A stretch of 64,000 nucleotides of DNA from Corallococcus carmarthensis (GTDB lineage: Bacteria > Myxococcota > Myxococcia > Myxococcales > Myxococcaceae), in assembly GCF_003611695.1 (NCBI RefSeq), contig NZ_RAWE01000011.1, forward strand, positions 42,805 to 106,804. The letters are read 5' to 3'. Under the pieces are notes generated by a model. The model was not told where the DNA came from. It did no database searches and saw only the letters and a program-made list of their open reading frames with translations. Of the stretch, positions 16,110 to 25,250 are shown piece after piece. The position numbers and the translations under genes are program-made. How positions within the stretch are numbered: position 1 is the stretch's first letter; every line of letters begins with the position of its first letter.

Positions 16110-19100
16110 TCAGGCCTGGGCCCGGGGAGGGAGCGGCAGGTCGATGAAGAAGGTGGAGCCCTGGCCGGCGGCGCTCTGCAGGACCAGCTTGCCGTCGTGA
16201 CCCTGGACGATTTGATGGGCGATGAAGAGGCCCAGCCCCAGTCCGTGCACGGAGCGGGGCGGGCCGCCGCGCTCGAAGCGTTCGAAGACACGGGACTGGT
16301 GCTCGGGCGGGATGCCCGGGCCGCCGTCCGACACGTAGAGGATGAGCCGGTCACCGCGCCTGGCGAACCCGATGCGCAGCGGCGTGCCCGGCGCGTACTT
16401 GATGGCGTTGGACACCAGGTTCGTCAGCACCTGCAGCATGCGCGAGCGGTCCCACCTCACGCGCAGGTTCAGCTCCGACCGCAGCTCCAGGGTGCAGCGG
16501 GCCTGCTCCATCTGCTCGCGGAAGATGTCGAGGACCTCGTGCACCAGCTCCATCGGGTCGCTCTCCTCCATGTGGAAGTCCAGCTTTCCCGCGCGAATGC
16601 GGGAGACGTCCAGCAGCTCGTCCACCAGCCGTGACATCCGCTCCACCTGCCGCTGCGCGGACTCCATCGCCGACGTGAGCTTCTCCAGCGAGGGCGGCTC
16701 GCCGCGCGAGGGCGACAGGCGGCGGCGCGTCATCTCCAGGTGCAGCATCAGCGCGGTGACGGGCGTCTTCAATTCGTGGGACGCCACGCCCAGGAAGGTG
16801 TCGCGCGCGGCGAGCGCGTGCTGGAGGTCGTGCGTGAGGGCCTCCAGTTGCTGGCGCGCGCGGGTCCGCTCGCTCACCTCCTGCACCGCGACGAGCAGCC
16901 CCAGGATGCGGCCCTCGCCGTCGCGCTGGGCGTGGATGTCCACGTCCACCATCAGCTCCTTGAGGCCTCCCTGGCCGTCCGGCTGGCGCGCCGGCACCTC
17001 GCGGCCCACGAAGGGTTTGCCCGTGCGGTAGACGCCCTCCAGGTGCTGGAGCAGCACGCCGTGGCCGCCTTCCGGCTGCGCGTCGCGCGCGGGCTTGCCC
17101 AGCATGTCCCTGCCCATCAGGTTCGCGAACAGCGGGTTGATGACCGTGAAGATGAGGTCCGGCCCCGTCATCACACACATGGCCGTGGGCGCCTGCATGA
17201 AGAAGTCGGAGAGCTGCTGGCGGGCCCGTCCCAGCTGGAGCTGGCTGTCCACGCGCGCCTGCAGCTCGCGCGCGGAGAAGGGCTTCACCAGGTAGTCGTC
17301 CGCGCCGGCCTGGAGCCCCTCGATGCGGGCCTCCTCGCCGGCGCGCGCGGACAGCATGATGAAGGGGATGCCGCGCGTGCGCACGTCGGCGCGCAGCTTC
17401 TGGAGCAGCCCGAAGCCGTCCAGCCGGGGCATCATCACGTCGCTGAGGATGAGGTCCGGCTTCAGCGCGAGCGCCGCCTCGAAGGCCGCCTCGCCGTCCG
17501 CCACCGCGCGCACGTTCCAGTGCGTCGCCAGCAGGCCGCTCACGTACCCGCGCATGTCCGCGTTGTCGTCCGCGACGAGGATGCGCCCACGCCCCGGCGG
17601 AAGCACGAGCCCCGCGCCCAGCTCCCCCAGCGCGTTGGCGCGGGGAGCGGGCGTCACCGGCTCCGGCACCGACAGCGGAACGGACTCGGGCGTGTCTGGC
17701 AGCCAGCGCAGCGCCTCCTCACTGAAGGCGGACCCCAGCTTGCCCGCGTGCGCCGATCCTTCGTCCTGCTGGACCTGCTCGGCGGGCAGGTGCGCGCTGC
17801 CCAGCGGCAGCTCCACGGTGAAGGTGCTGCCCTCGCCCTCCACGCTCCGGGCGCCCAGGGTGCCGCCGTGCAGCTTCACCAGCTCCTGGATGAGCGCCAG
17901 CCCGATGCCGGTGCCTTCATGCGTGCGTCCGTGCGAGGTCTCCACGCGGTGGAAGCGCTCGAACACGCGCGGCAGCTCCGCCTCCGGGATGCCGGTGCCG
18001 GTGTCCTGCACGGTGAGCCGCGCCCGCGTCCCTTCGCGCGTGAGCCGCACCGCGACGCTGCCATGGAGCGTGAACTTGAACGCGTTGGAGAGCAGGTTGA
18101 GGACAACCTTCTCCCACATGTCCCGGTCCACGTAGATGGGCTCGCCCAGGTCCTGCGTCTCCACGGTGTACTGGAGCCCCGCCTTCTCCATCGCGGAGCG
18201 GAAGACGCTGGCCAGGTCCTCGGTGAGCCGCGCCAGGTCCGTGGGGTGGAAGCTCGCCTTCACGCGGCCCGCTTCGATGCGTGAGAAGTCCAGGAGCGAG
18301 TTGACCAGCTTCAAGAGGCGCAGCGCGTTCCGGTGGGTGAGCTCCTGGCGCGCGCGCTGGGCCGGCGGCAGGGGCGCGGACGTGTCCGCGAGCGACTCCT
18401 CCAGCGGGCCCAGGATGAGCGTGAGCGGCGTGCGGAACTCGTGCGACACGTTGGAGAAGAACGCCGTCTTCGCCCGGTCGATGGCGGCCAGCGCCTCCGC
18501 GCGCTGGGCCTCCGCCTCGTAGGCGCGCACACTGACCACGGCGTTGGTGACCGTGGCCTGGAGCTGCTCGTAGAAGTTGCGGTAGGCGTCATCCAGCGCG
18601 CGGTGGGGACTCACGCCGGCCACCAGGTAGCCGAAGGGCTCCGCCATGCCGGCCGGGTGGATGGGCAGCACGCGCGCGTGCACGGGGGGCACCTCGTACG
18701 GCCCCAGCGCCGTGCCCGCGTCCAGCGGCGCGCGCGGCACGTCCACGGTGTCCGCGCCCGCGGTGGTGAAGGGCCACGGCCCGTCCAGCCCCGCTGCCTC
18801 CGGGCTCCATGCGGTGCCCGGGGGCAGGCCCATGCCGGCCACCCAGCGGACGCGCGGGGCGGATTCGTCGCGGCGGTAGAAGAGGAGGAAGGGCACGTCG
18901 AGCGCGGCGTCCGGCTGCAGCTGCGTCAGCGCGGTGCCAATGTCCTCCACCGTCTTCACCTTGCCCAGCAGGGCGGACAGCTCGCGCAGGGTCTGCGTGC
19001 GCCGCGCGCTGAGCATCTTCTCCGTCACCTCCGTGATGGGGTGGAAGAGGCCGCCCACGCGCCCGGATTCGTCGCGGATGGGGCTGAAGGAGAAGGTCAT

Positions 19101-19529
19101 GAAGGCCTCCTCCAGGTAGCCGTACCGGTCCAGGAACATGCGCTGGTTCTCGATGTAGGAACCCATGCCCGTGCCCGCCTTCTCGAACACGCCGCCCACC
19201 ACCGGCAGCGCCGTGGCCCAGCAGTCGCGGAAGCGCTGGCCCATGGACTCCGGGTGCTTCGCGCCGCAGATGGGCCGGTAGCTGTCGTTGTAGATCTGCA
19301 CGCGCTCCGGCCCCCACGCGATGAGGATGGGGAAGGTGGAGGACAGGCACAGGCTGACGGTCGTGCGCAGGCTCTGCGGCCACGTCTCCACCGGACCGAG
19401 CGGCGTCTTCGACCAGTCCATCGAGCGGATCAACCGCCCCATCTCCCCGCCGCCGGACAGCCAGTCCATTCCTGTTTCCGCGGAGGGCACCACCGTGGAA
19501 GTGGCATGGGAAGGACTGGGGTGTTTCAT
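16110..19529 (-). CDS. Hybrid sensor histidine kinase with two kinase modules around a receiver
   Basis: 1139 residues, no membrane segment. Order: PAS-like sensor (about 45-175), GAF-like region (180-330), HisKA with His363 in FFSNVSHEFRTPL, first ATPase domain (470-575; NAFKF, DTGTGIP, GTGIGLAL), receiver with acceptor Asp697 (DLILSDVMMPRLDG) and Lys749, PAS (775-890), second HisKA with His918 (VASHELKTPV) and second ATPase domain to the end. Phosphate could pass from the first kinase to the receiver and the second could act on a separate partner. No response-regulator gene is adjacent, so output is in trans. Signal unknown; cytoplasmic sensing is likely. Confidence 0.93.
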   Translation of the reverse strand: MKHPSPSHATSTVVPSAETGMDWLSGGGEMGRLIRSMDWSKTPLGPVETWPQSLRTTVSLCLSSTFPILIAWGPERVQIYNDSYRPICGAKHPESMGQRFRDCWATALPVVGGVFEKAGTGMGSYIENQRMFLDRYGYLEEAFMTFSFSPIRDESGRVGGLFHPITEVTEKMLSARRTQTLRELSALLGKVKTVEDIGTALTQLQPDAALDVPFLLFYRRDESAPRVRWVAGMGLPPGTAWSPEAAGLDGPWPFTTAGADTVDVPRAPLDAGTALGPYEVPPVHARVLPIHPAGMAEPFGYLVAGVSPHRALDDAYRNFYEQLQATVTNAVVSVRAYEAEAQRAEALAAIDRAKTAFFSNVSHEFRTPLTLILGPLEESLADTSAPLPPAQRARQELTHRNALRLLKLVNSLLDFSRIEAGRVKASFHPTDLARLTEDLASVFRSAMEKAGLQYTVETQDLGEPIYVDRDMWEKVVLNLLSNAFKFTLHGSVAVRLTREGTRARLTVQDTGTGIPEAELPRVFERFHRVETSHGRTHEGTGIGLALIQELVKLHGGTLGARSVEGEGSTFTVELPLGSAHLPAEQVQQDEGSAHAGKLGSAFSEEALRWLPDTPESVPLSVPEPVTPAPRANALGELGAGLVLPPGRGRILVADDNADMRGYVSGLLATHWNVRAVADGEAAFEAALALKPDLILSDVMMPRLDGFGLLQKLRADVRTRGIPFIMLSARAGEEARIEGLQAGADDYLVKPFSARELQARVDSQLQLGRARQQLSDFFMQAPTAMCVMTGPDLIFTVINPLFANLMGRDMLGKPARDAQPEGGHGVLLQHLEGVYRTGKPFVGREVPARQPDGQGGLKELMVDVDIHAQRDGEGRILGLLVAVQEVSERTRARQQLEALTHDLQHALAARDTFLGVASHELKTPVTALMLHLEMTRRRLSPSRGEPPSLEKLTSAMESAQRQVERMSRLVDELLDVSRIRAGKLDFHMEESDPMELVHEVLDIFREQMEQARCTLELRSELNLRVRWDRSRMLQVLTNLVSNAIKYAPGTPLRIGFARRGDRLILYVSDGGPGIPPEHQSRVFERFERGGPPRSVHGLGLGLFIAHQIVQGHDGKLVLQSAAGQGSTFFIDLPLPPRAQA

Positions 19530-19717
19530 GAGGCCTCGGGAGGGGCGCCGGACTTCACCGCGAGGGGTGCGTGCTGTCCGGCGGACTCGGATGTTCGTTC
19601 AAGAGAACCGTCCGGTTGATAGCGGATTCGCACGGCGCGTGCCGTGAAGCCTCGCGGAAGTGTGAGGTTGCTTGCTTCTCCCCCGGGGGGGGTGACGGGG
19701 ACCGCCGCCCAGGGACT

Positions 19718-20332
19718 TCAGGCGGACGGGCGGGGCTGGCGCCGCTCCCGGGCATGCCGCACCGCGAGCGCGACGAGCAGCGCGGCCACCCCGGCCAGCG
19801 CGGCGAAGTGCTCCACGCGGCCCACGCCCTTCGCCACGCGGTCCACGCTCGCGGACCCCAGGTAGCCCAGCGTCACCACCAGCGGCGAGCTCAGGCACAG
19901 CGCCAGCCCGTCCCACAGGAGGAAGCGGCGCAGCGGCATGCCCTCTGTCGCGGCCATGGCGAACACCGGCACGCGCAGCACGGACATGAACCGGCCGAGG
20001 AAGACGACCCGGGAGCCGTGCTTCGCGTACAGGCCCTGGATGCGCTCGCGGCGCTCGGGCGGGAACAGGCGGCGGGTGCGCCGGTGCGTGTACACGGCCT
20101 GCCCCAGCCGCCGCGCCGTGAGGAAGAGGACGGTGTCCCCGCACAGCACGCCCGCGAAGCACAGCGCGATGGCGGCGGGCAACGGCATCGCTCCCCGGTG
20201 CGAGAGCACGCCCGCCGCCAGCTGCACGATGTCCTCCGGGAACGGCAGCCCCAACCCACCCGCCACGAGCACGAGGAAGACGAGCGGGCCGGAGCCGTGC
20301 GTCAGCAGGAGCTGGAGGGGGGAGTCGGCCAT
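19718..20332 (-). CDS. DedA-family (VTT domain) membrane protein
   Basis: 204 residues, four to five hydrophobic segments. DedA landmarks are present: GLGLPFPEDIVQLAAG with the conserved acidic residue, GDTVLFLTARRLG, and FLGRFMSVLRVPVFAMAATEGMPLRRF with the conserved arginine. Members act at the inner membrane in lipid (undecaprenyl phosphate or phospholipid) translocation and envelope homeostasis. Its ATG overlaps the stop of the upstream AI-2E-type transporter gene by one base (TGATG), so the two are translationally coupled. Confidence 0.88.
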   Translation of the reverse strand: MADSPLQLLLTHGSGPLVFLVLVAGGLGLPFPEDIVQLAAGVLSHRGAMPLPAAIALCFAGVLCGDTVLFLTARRLGQAVYTHRRTRRLFPPERRERIQGLYAKHGSRVVFLGRFMSVLRVPVFAMAATEGMPLRRFLLWDGLALCLSSPLVVTLGYLGSASVDRVAKGVGRVEHFAALAGVAALLVALAVRHARERRQPRPSA

Positions 20333-21474
20333 CAGGACTCAGGCAGGACCGCCGCGGCGCGGCGCTCCTGGCGGAAGAGGAGGACCTCGCGGACGATGAT
20401 CTGCACGGTAGCGGCCACGGGCACGGCCACCACCGCGCCCACGATGCCCGCCAGCTCCACGCAGAAGAGGACGGCGAGCAGGGTGACGAGCGGGTTGACG
20501 TGCACGGTGCGCTTGAACACGAGCGGCGCCATCACGTTGCCCTCCATCTGACCGTAGAGGAGGAAGTAGATGAACACCGCCAATGCCTTCCACAGGCCGC
20601 CGGTGGCCAGCGTGAGCAGCGTGATGATGCCGCCCGCGATGATGGGGCCCGCGTAGGGCACCAGGCTGGAGAAGCCGCTGGCCACGCCCAGGGGCAGGTA
20701 GAAGGGCATGCCCACCACGGCCAGCATGGTGGTGGTGAGCGTGGCGTTGATGGCGCAGATGAGGGTGATGCCGGACAGGTAGCCGCCCGTCGCGCTGTAC
20801 ACGTTGCGCAGCACGCGCACGTAGCGCAGGCGGTGGTCCGGCTCGGACAGTTCCAGCAGGCGCTTGAGCACGCCGCCGCCGAACACCAGCATGAACACCA
20901 CCAGGAAGAAGACGGTGAGGATGCCGCCCAAGAGGCCCACCACGCCGCCAATGGCGCTCATGAGCAGCGCGGGCAGGGGGCCGGCGAGCGCGGGCGTGGC
21001 CTCCTCCAGCCGCTCGCTCCAGCCCAGGCTGTGCAGCCGCTGATTGAGCGCGCGCAGGATGCCGGTGGCGCGGATCTGCTTCCACAGCTGCGGCCACTGC
21101 GTCACCAGCGCGTCCACCTGCGCCACCAGGTCCGGAATCACCAGCAGGCCCAGCGCCGCGACGGCGATGAACAGCGCGAACAGCACCAGCGTGATGGCCA
21201 GCCAGCGCTTCAGGCCGCGCTGCTGCAGCCGCGACACGCCGTGCTCCAGCGACAGCGCGATGAGCGCCGCGATGCCGGTGAGCGTGAGCGCCACGCGCGT
21301 CTTGGCGACGAGGATCACCAGCACCATCACGGCCAGGACCCCGAAGCACACGGTGAACACCGTGCGGGGCGACACCTGGGACTTCGGCTGTGGACGGACT
21401 TCGGGCTCGGGCACCAGTGGAGCTCCCCGGGGCGGGCCACCGGCTTCGGGCCCCATGCCCTGCGGATGCGACAT
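20332..21474 (-). CDS. AI-2E family (PerM/UPF0118) membrane transporter
   Basis: 380 residues from the ATG at MSHPQG; the frame continues 80 codons upstream but that part is low-complexity and not membrane protein, and 380 is the family length. About eight hydrophobic segments; the family core is seen in LLGGILTVFFLVVFMLVFGG, YLSGITLICAINATLTTTML, VVGMPFYLPLGVASGFSSLVPYAGPII and VNPLVTLLAVLFCVELAGIVGAVVAVPVAA. Members export small molecules or act as Na+/H+ antiporters; AI-2 transport itself is shown for only a few. Operon with dedA. Confidence 0.9.
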   Translation of the reverse strand: MSHPQGMGPEAGGPPRGAPLVPEPEVRPQPKSQVSPRTVFTVCFGVLAVMVLVILVAKTRVALTLTGIAALIALSLEHGVSRLQQRGLKRWLAITLVLFALFIAVAALGLLVIPDLVAQVDALVTQWPQLWKQIRATGILRALNQRLHSLGWSERLEEATPALAGPLPALLMSAIGGVVGLLGGILTVFFLVVFMLVFGGGVLKRLLELSEPDHRLRYVRVLRNVYSATGGYLSGITLICAINATLTTTMLAVVGMPFYLPLGVASGFSSLVPYAGPIIAGGIITLLTLATGGLWKALAVFIYFLLYGQMEGNVMAPLVFKRTVHVNPLVTLLAVLFCVELAGIVGAVVAVPVAATVQIIVREVLLFRQERRAAAVLPES

Positions 21475-21831
21475 CCCGCGCCCGGCGGCAACCACCGTCG
21501 TCCTCCAAGTGTGCGCACCGGAGCCGGGCTCCACCCAAGCGTCCTGCGGGTGACACCCGGCGCCGCGAAAGGCCCGCCGCCGGACGCAATCACCGGCCGT
21601 GTGGTTCGTCACCCGGACAGCCGCAAAATGCCCGGCCTGGCCGCTGGCCCGTCCGTCCCCCCAAGGCCAATGCGCGTCCGCAACGCGACGGCGCCGCGCT
21701 GGGGCGTCCAGCACCTGACGCGCCAGGACGTCGCGGAAAAAGGGGACAGCACGGTTTGCCGGGCCCGCGCGTCAGACGGGGATGGGAACCTTCGTGGGAA
21801 GGGGCCTTTTCGCGGGCCGGGAGAGGACACC
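21475..21831. other. Divergent intergenic region without recognised sites
   Basis: 357 bases between the AI-2E-type gene and the gene at 21832. It must hold both promoters. I see no convincing -35/-10 pair, no dyad and no small gene with a ribosome site. Confidence 0.4.
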
Positions 21832-22353
21832 ATGAAAAAGATGGGTGAGCAGGAGCTGGACGGGGTGCGGCGGGAAGCCCTGGAGACGGAGGCCCGGTGG
21901 CGCGGGCTGGCGGCGAAGCTGGCGGAGCTGGGCGGCGAGGAGATGGACGCGCAGCTGTTGGTGACGTTCCGGAGCGCGCGGGACGCGGGCGCGGTGCCGC
22001 CGGACGCGGGCTTCTTCCTCGTCGCGCACATCCTGACGGCGATGGCGGACGAGGCCATCGCGGAGGATCCGCGCGTGCGGATGCGGGCCAGCGAGCTGGA
22101 CGCGATGGAGCGCGACTACGGCCTCACCGGCGAGGGCTGGCCGGAGGGGGACCTTCCGCCGGAGGAATGGGAGGCGCTGTGCGTGGAGTACGAGCGGGCG
22201 TGTGACGAGGCGCGCGCCGCGTTCTTCCGCGCGTACGGAGAAGAGGAGATGGCGCGGCTGTACCAGCATCAGCGCGTCACCTTCCACCACCGCTTCGAGA
22301 GCGGGCGGCGCTTCTTCCACGGCCTGCCCATGTTGCCCGCGCAGCTGCACTGA
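21832..22353 (+). CDS. Conserved hypothetical protein, 173 residues
   Basis: Start at the ATG behind GGGAGAGGAC; the longer frame that runs far upstream is antisense to the transporter gene. Hydrophilic, strongly acidic, all-helical by composition (EARWRGLAAKLAELGGEEMDAQLLVTF, DLPPEEWEALCVEYERACDEARAAFF). No signal peptide or motif. Probably a cytoplasmic myxobacterial protein. The S9 peptidase gene starts 49 bp downstream and may be cotranscribed. Confidence 0.65.
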   Translation: MKKMGEQELDGVRREALETEARWRGLAAKLAELGGEEMDAQLLVTFRSARDAGAVPPDAGFFLVAHILTAMADEAIAEDPRVRMRASELDAMERDYGLTGEGWPEGDLPPEEWEALCVEYERACDEARAAFFRAYGEEEMARLYQHQRVTFHHRFESGRRFFHGLPMLPAQLH

Positions 22354-22402
22354 GCGGGAGGTCCGCTAGACTCCGCCTCCTGTGTTTTTCGGGAGGCGGC
22401 GG

Positions 22403-24469
22403 ATGCGAGCGGCAAGCCTGGCTGTGGCGGTGGGTTGTTGGGTGTGGGGCGCGCTGGCGTCCGGGGCGGTGCCCGCGCCGGCGCCGGTGCGTCTGGATGC
22501 GAGCGCGGCGTACGACGCGCTCCAGCGCATGGTGCGCATCCGGGAGGTGTCGCTGTCGCCGGATGGCACGCGCGTGGCCTGGGCGGAGTCGGTGCCGGGG
22601 ACCGCGGAGGCCGTGCGGCTCCAGGTGCGGGAGCTCGCGCATCCGGAGCGGGCGCCGGTGCGCATCACCGCGTCGAAGGACGGCGCGCCGTGCGCGGAAG
22701 GGTCGCTGGCGTGGAGCCTGGACGGCCGTCAGCTCGCGTTCCTCTCCACGGCGGGGGAGGGCCGCTCGCGGCAGCTCTACGTGGCGGATGCGTCGGGGGC
22801 GGGTGGACCCGCGCGCAGGCTCACCACGGTGAAGGGCGTGCTGGCGGCGCCGAAGTGGTCACCGGACGGGAAGGCCGTGGGGCTGCTGGTCATCGAGGGC
22901 TCGGAGGACGCGCTGGGGCCCCGCGGGCCGGCGGCGCGGGAGACGGGCGTGGTGCAGACGTCCTCGCCGGTGAAGCGCTTCGCGGTGGTGACGGTGGAGG
23001 ACGCGCGGCTGCGGCTCGTGTCGCCCGCGGGGCTGTTCATCCATGAGTACGCGTGGAGTCCGGATGGCGCGCGCGTGGCGGTGACGGCCTCGCCGCCGCC
23101 GGGGGATGCGAACTGGTGGAACGCGCGGGTGTACGCGGTGGAGGCGGGGACGGGGGAGACGTCGCTGTTGCACGCGCCCCGGTGGCAGGTGGCGGAGCCC
23201 GCGTGGAGTCCGGATGGCCGGCAGCTCGCGTTCATCGAGGGCCTGATGAGCGACGAGGGCAACACGGGCGGAGACGTGCTCGTGGTGTCGGTGCCGGAGC
23301 GGCTGGCGGCCAAGGTGCGGTTCGGGGAGAAGGCGGTGCTGCCTGCAAAGGTGCCGCCCGCGCTCGATGTGACGGAGGGGTTGAAGGCGACGGCCACGGA
23401 CCTCTTCTGGCCCCAGGCGGAGCGGCTGGTGTTCGTGGCGCAGGCGCAGGGCGAGGCCGCGGTGATGGCGGTGGCGCCGGGCGGCGGGGAGGTGGCGACG
23501 CTGTGGCGGGGACCGGAGCACGTGATGGTGTCGCTGGGGAGGGACGGCGTGACGAGCGCGGTGGTGCGCGACTCCGTCACCCAGGCGCCGGAGGTGTGGA
23601 CGGGGCCGTTGGGGAAGTGGAAGCAGGTGACGCGCCTCAACGCGGATGTGCGCGTGGCGGTGGGCGACGTGCGCAGCGTGACGTGGACGAGCGACGGGCA
23701 GTCCGTGCAGGGCTGGCTGGTGCTGCCGGTGCCGGACGCGTCTGGACGCAAGGCGCCCATGGTGACGGTGGTGCACGGGGGCCCCGCGGCGGGCGTGTTG
23801 CCGGCGTTCAGCGCGCAGACGGTGCTGTTGGTGGCGAGGGGCTACGCGGTGTTCATGCCCAACCCGCGCGGCAGCTACGGCCAGGGCGAGGCGTTCGTGC
23901 AGGCGAACCGCCGCGACTTCGGCTTCGGGGACTTCAACGATGTGCTGGCGGGGCTGGACGCGGTGCTGGCGTCGGCGCCGGTGGATCCGGCGCGGCAGGG
24001 CATCACGGGGTGGAGCTACGGCGGCTTCCTGACGATGTGGGCGGTGACGCGGACGCAGCGCTTCCAGGCGGCGGTGGCGGGCGCGGGCATCGCGAACTGG
24101 CAGAGCTACTACGGCACGAACCACATCGATTCCTGGATGCTGCCGTACTTCGGAGCGTCGGTGTACGACGAGCCGGAGGTGTACACGCGCTCCTCGCCCA
24201 TCAACGGGGTGAAGCAGGTGCGCGCGCCCACGCTGGTGCTGCACGGCGAGCGGGACATGGAAGTGCCCGCGTCGCAGGGCTACGAATTCCACAAGGCGCT
24301 GAAGACGCTGGGGGTGAAGACCCAGCTGGTCATCTACGCGGATGAAGGCCACAGCCTGCGCAAGCCGGAGCACGTGAAGGACCGGCTCTTGCGCACGCTG
24401 GACTGGTTCGACGCGAACCTGCCGGCGGTGCCGGAGTCGAAGCCGAAGGTGCGGGCGCCCGCGCGCTGA
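22403..24469 (+). CDS. Secreted S9-family (prolyl oligopeptidase/DPP-type) peptidase
   Basis: 688 residues from the ATG behind GGGAGGCGG; it gives a signal peptide (ASLAVAVGCWVWGALASGA). The first ~400 residues are a beta-propeller with WD40-like PD40 repeats (SPDGTRVAWAE, WSLDGRQLAFLS, WSPDGARVAVT, WSPDGRQLAFIEG). The C-terminal alpha/beta-hydrolase domain has HGGP, GWSYGGF with Ser538, GERDMEVP with Asp618 and DEGHSL with His650, a complete catalytic triad. It should cleave short peptides after proline or act as an acylaminoacyl/dipeptidyl peptidase in the periplasm or outside the cell. Confidence 0.93.
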   Translation: MRAASLAVAVGCWVWGALASGAVPAPAPVRLDASAAYDALQRMVRIREVSLSPDGTRVAWAESVPGTAEAVRLQVRELAHPERAPVRITASKDGAPCAEGSLAWSLDGRQLAFLSTAGEGRSRQLYVADASGAGGPARRLTTVKGVLAAPKWSPDGKAVGLLVIEGSEDALGPRGPAARETGVVQTSSPVKRFAVVTVEDARLRLVSPAGLFIHEYAWSPDGARVAVTASPPPGDANWWNARVYAVEAGTGETSLLHAPRWQVAEPAWSPDGRQLAFIEGLMSDEGNTGGDVLVVSVPERLAAKVRFGEKAVLPAKVPPALDVTEGLKATATDLFWPQAERLVFVAQAQGEAAVMAVAPGGGEVATLWRGPEHVMVSLGRDGVTSAVVRDSVTQAPEVWTGPLGKWKQVTRLNADVRVAVGDVRSVTWTSDGQSVQGWLVLPVPDASGRKAPMVTVVHGGPAAGVLPAFSAQTVLLVARGYAVFMPNPRGSYGQGEAFVQANRRDFGFGDFNDVLAGLDAVLASAPVDPARQGITGWSYGGFLTMWAVTRTQRFQAAVAGAGIANWQSYYGTNHIDSWMLPYFGASVYDEPEVYTRSSPINGVKQVRAPTLVLHGERDMEVPASQGYEFHKALKTLGVKTQLVIYADEGHSLRKPEHVKDRLLRTLDWFDANLPAVPESKPKVRAPAR

Positions 24470-24483
24470 GGTTGTTGCGGGGT

Positions 24484-25250
24484 TCAGAGTTCAGCGAACA
24501 GGTCGACCGCCGCCTGGGCCAGAAGGGCCTGCTCGTCTGGATCAAGGCTCGCTGCGTAGCGGATGACGTCGCGGGGTCCTGGCGCATCCGTGTTCCAGAA
24601 GAGATTGAGCAACCTGTCTCGGAGCGCCCGCCCTTCCTCTCCTGCCTGCTGTAGCGAAGCACGCACGGCCTGGGGGCCCACCAGCTTGACGTAGGCGAAC
24701 ATGTCGAAGCTGTCCTTGGTCTTGTCAGGCCGCACCTCACGCCTGGCGCGTTCCTTCATCGTCAGGAAACCCATGGCAGCCGGCAGGAGGATCCGAAGAG
24801 GCTTTCCTTCGACAAGGACCACGGCGTGACTTCGGCGGAGCGCCAGCCGTGCATCCGGCAGCGGCGTCATGCGGGTGGGCAGCTCGTCGGGATCGACGTC
24901 CTTGGGGGCGAAGAGGTCCACGTCCATCTGCCCACCCGGCAAGGTCTTGGACCAGCGGAACTCCCGGGTCTTCGCATAGCCCTCTGCCTGAGAACCTCGG
25001 GAAGGCGCTCGGCCATGAAGTCCGCGCCGTCCAGGTCGAACAGCAGGTCGGGCTCGAATGAGAAGCCTCGCTCGACCACGATGCCGGTATCGGTCTCGAT
25101 GGCGATGACCCCGGTTCCACCCCGCTGCCTGGACTCCAACGCGAGGACCTGCCCGCCAATGAGCATGATGCGGCTGGAAAGGTCCCCCAGGTCGAGCATC
25201 AGCTCTCCCAACTCACCGAGGATCTCGTCGAAGCGCTCTTCGTCCGTCAT
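24484..25250 (-). pseudogene. AbiEii/MNT-like nucleotidyltransferase (putative toxin), frameshifted
   Basis: Two overlapping reverse frames make one protein of 255 residues if a single base is restored near 24982-24992. Before the shift: IMLIGGQVLALES, ETDTGIVVERGF and FSFEPDLLFDLDGADFMAERLPEVLRQ. After it: EGYAKTREFRWSKTLPGGQMDVDLFAPK, then RPDKTKDSFDMFAYVKL. The IGG start, the Asp-rich strand and the later K-x-RPDKTKD helix are the layout of AbiEii/MNT-type nucleotidyltransferases. It starts in an ATGA overlap with the regulator gene, as abiEii follows abiEi. With the shift, the downstream half is not made. A sequencing error cannot be excluded; the second gene has its own shift. Confidence 0.65.

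Noticed and set aside
19631..19646. Hairpin CACGGC-GCGT-GCCGTG upstream of the hybrid kinase as a terminator
   Set aside because: Short, no T run, and not directly behind a stop codon.
20500..21831. Long plus-strand extension upstream of the 173-residue gene
   Set aside because: It is antisense to the AI-2E-type transporter; only the last 173 codons have a ribosome site and natural protein composition.
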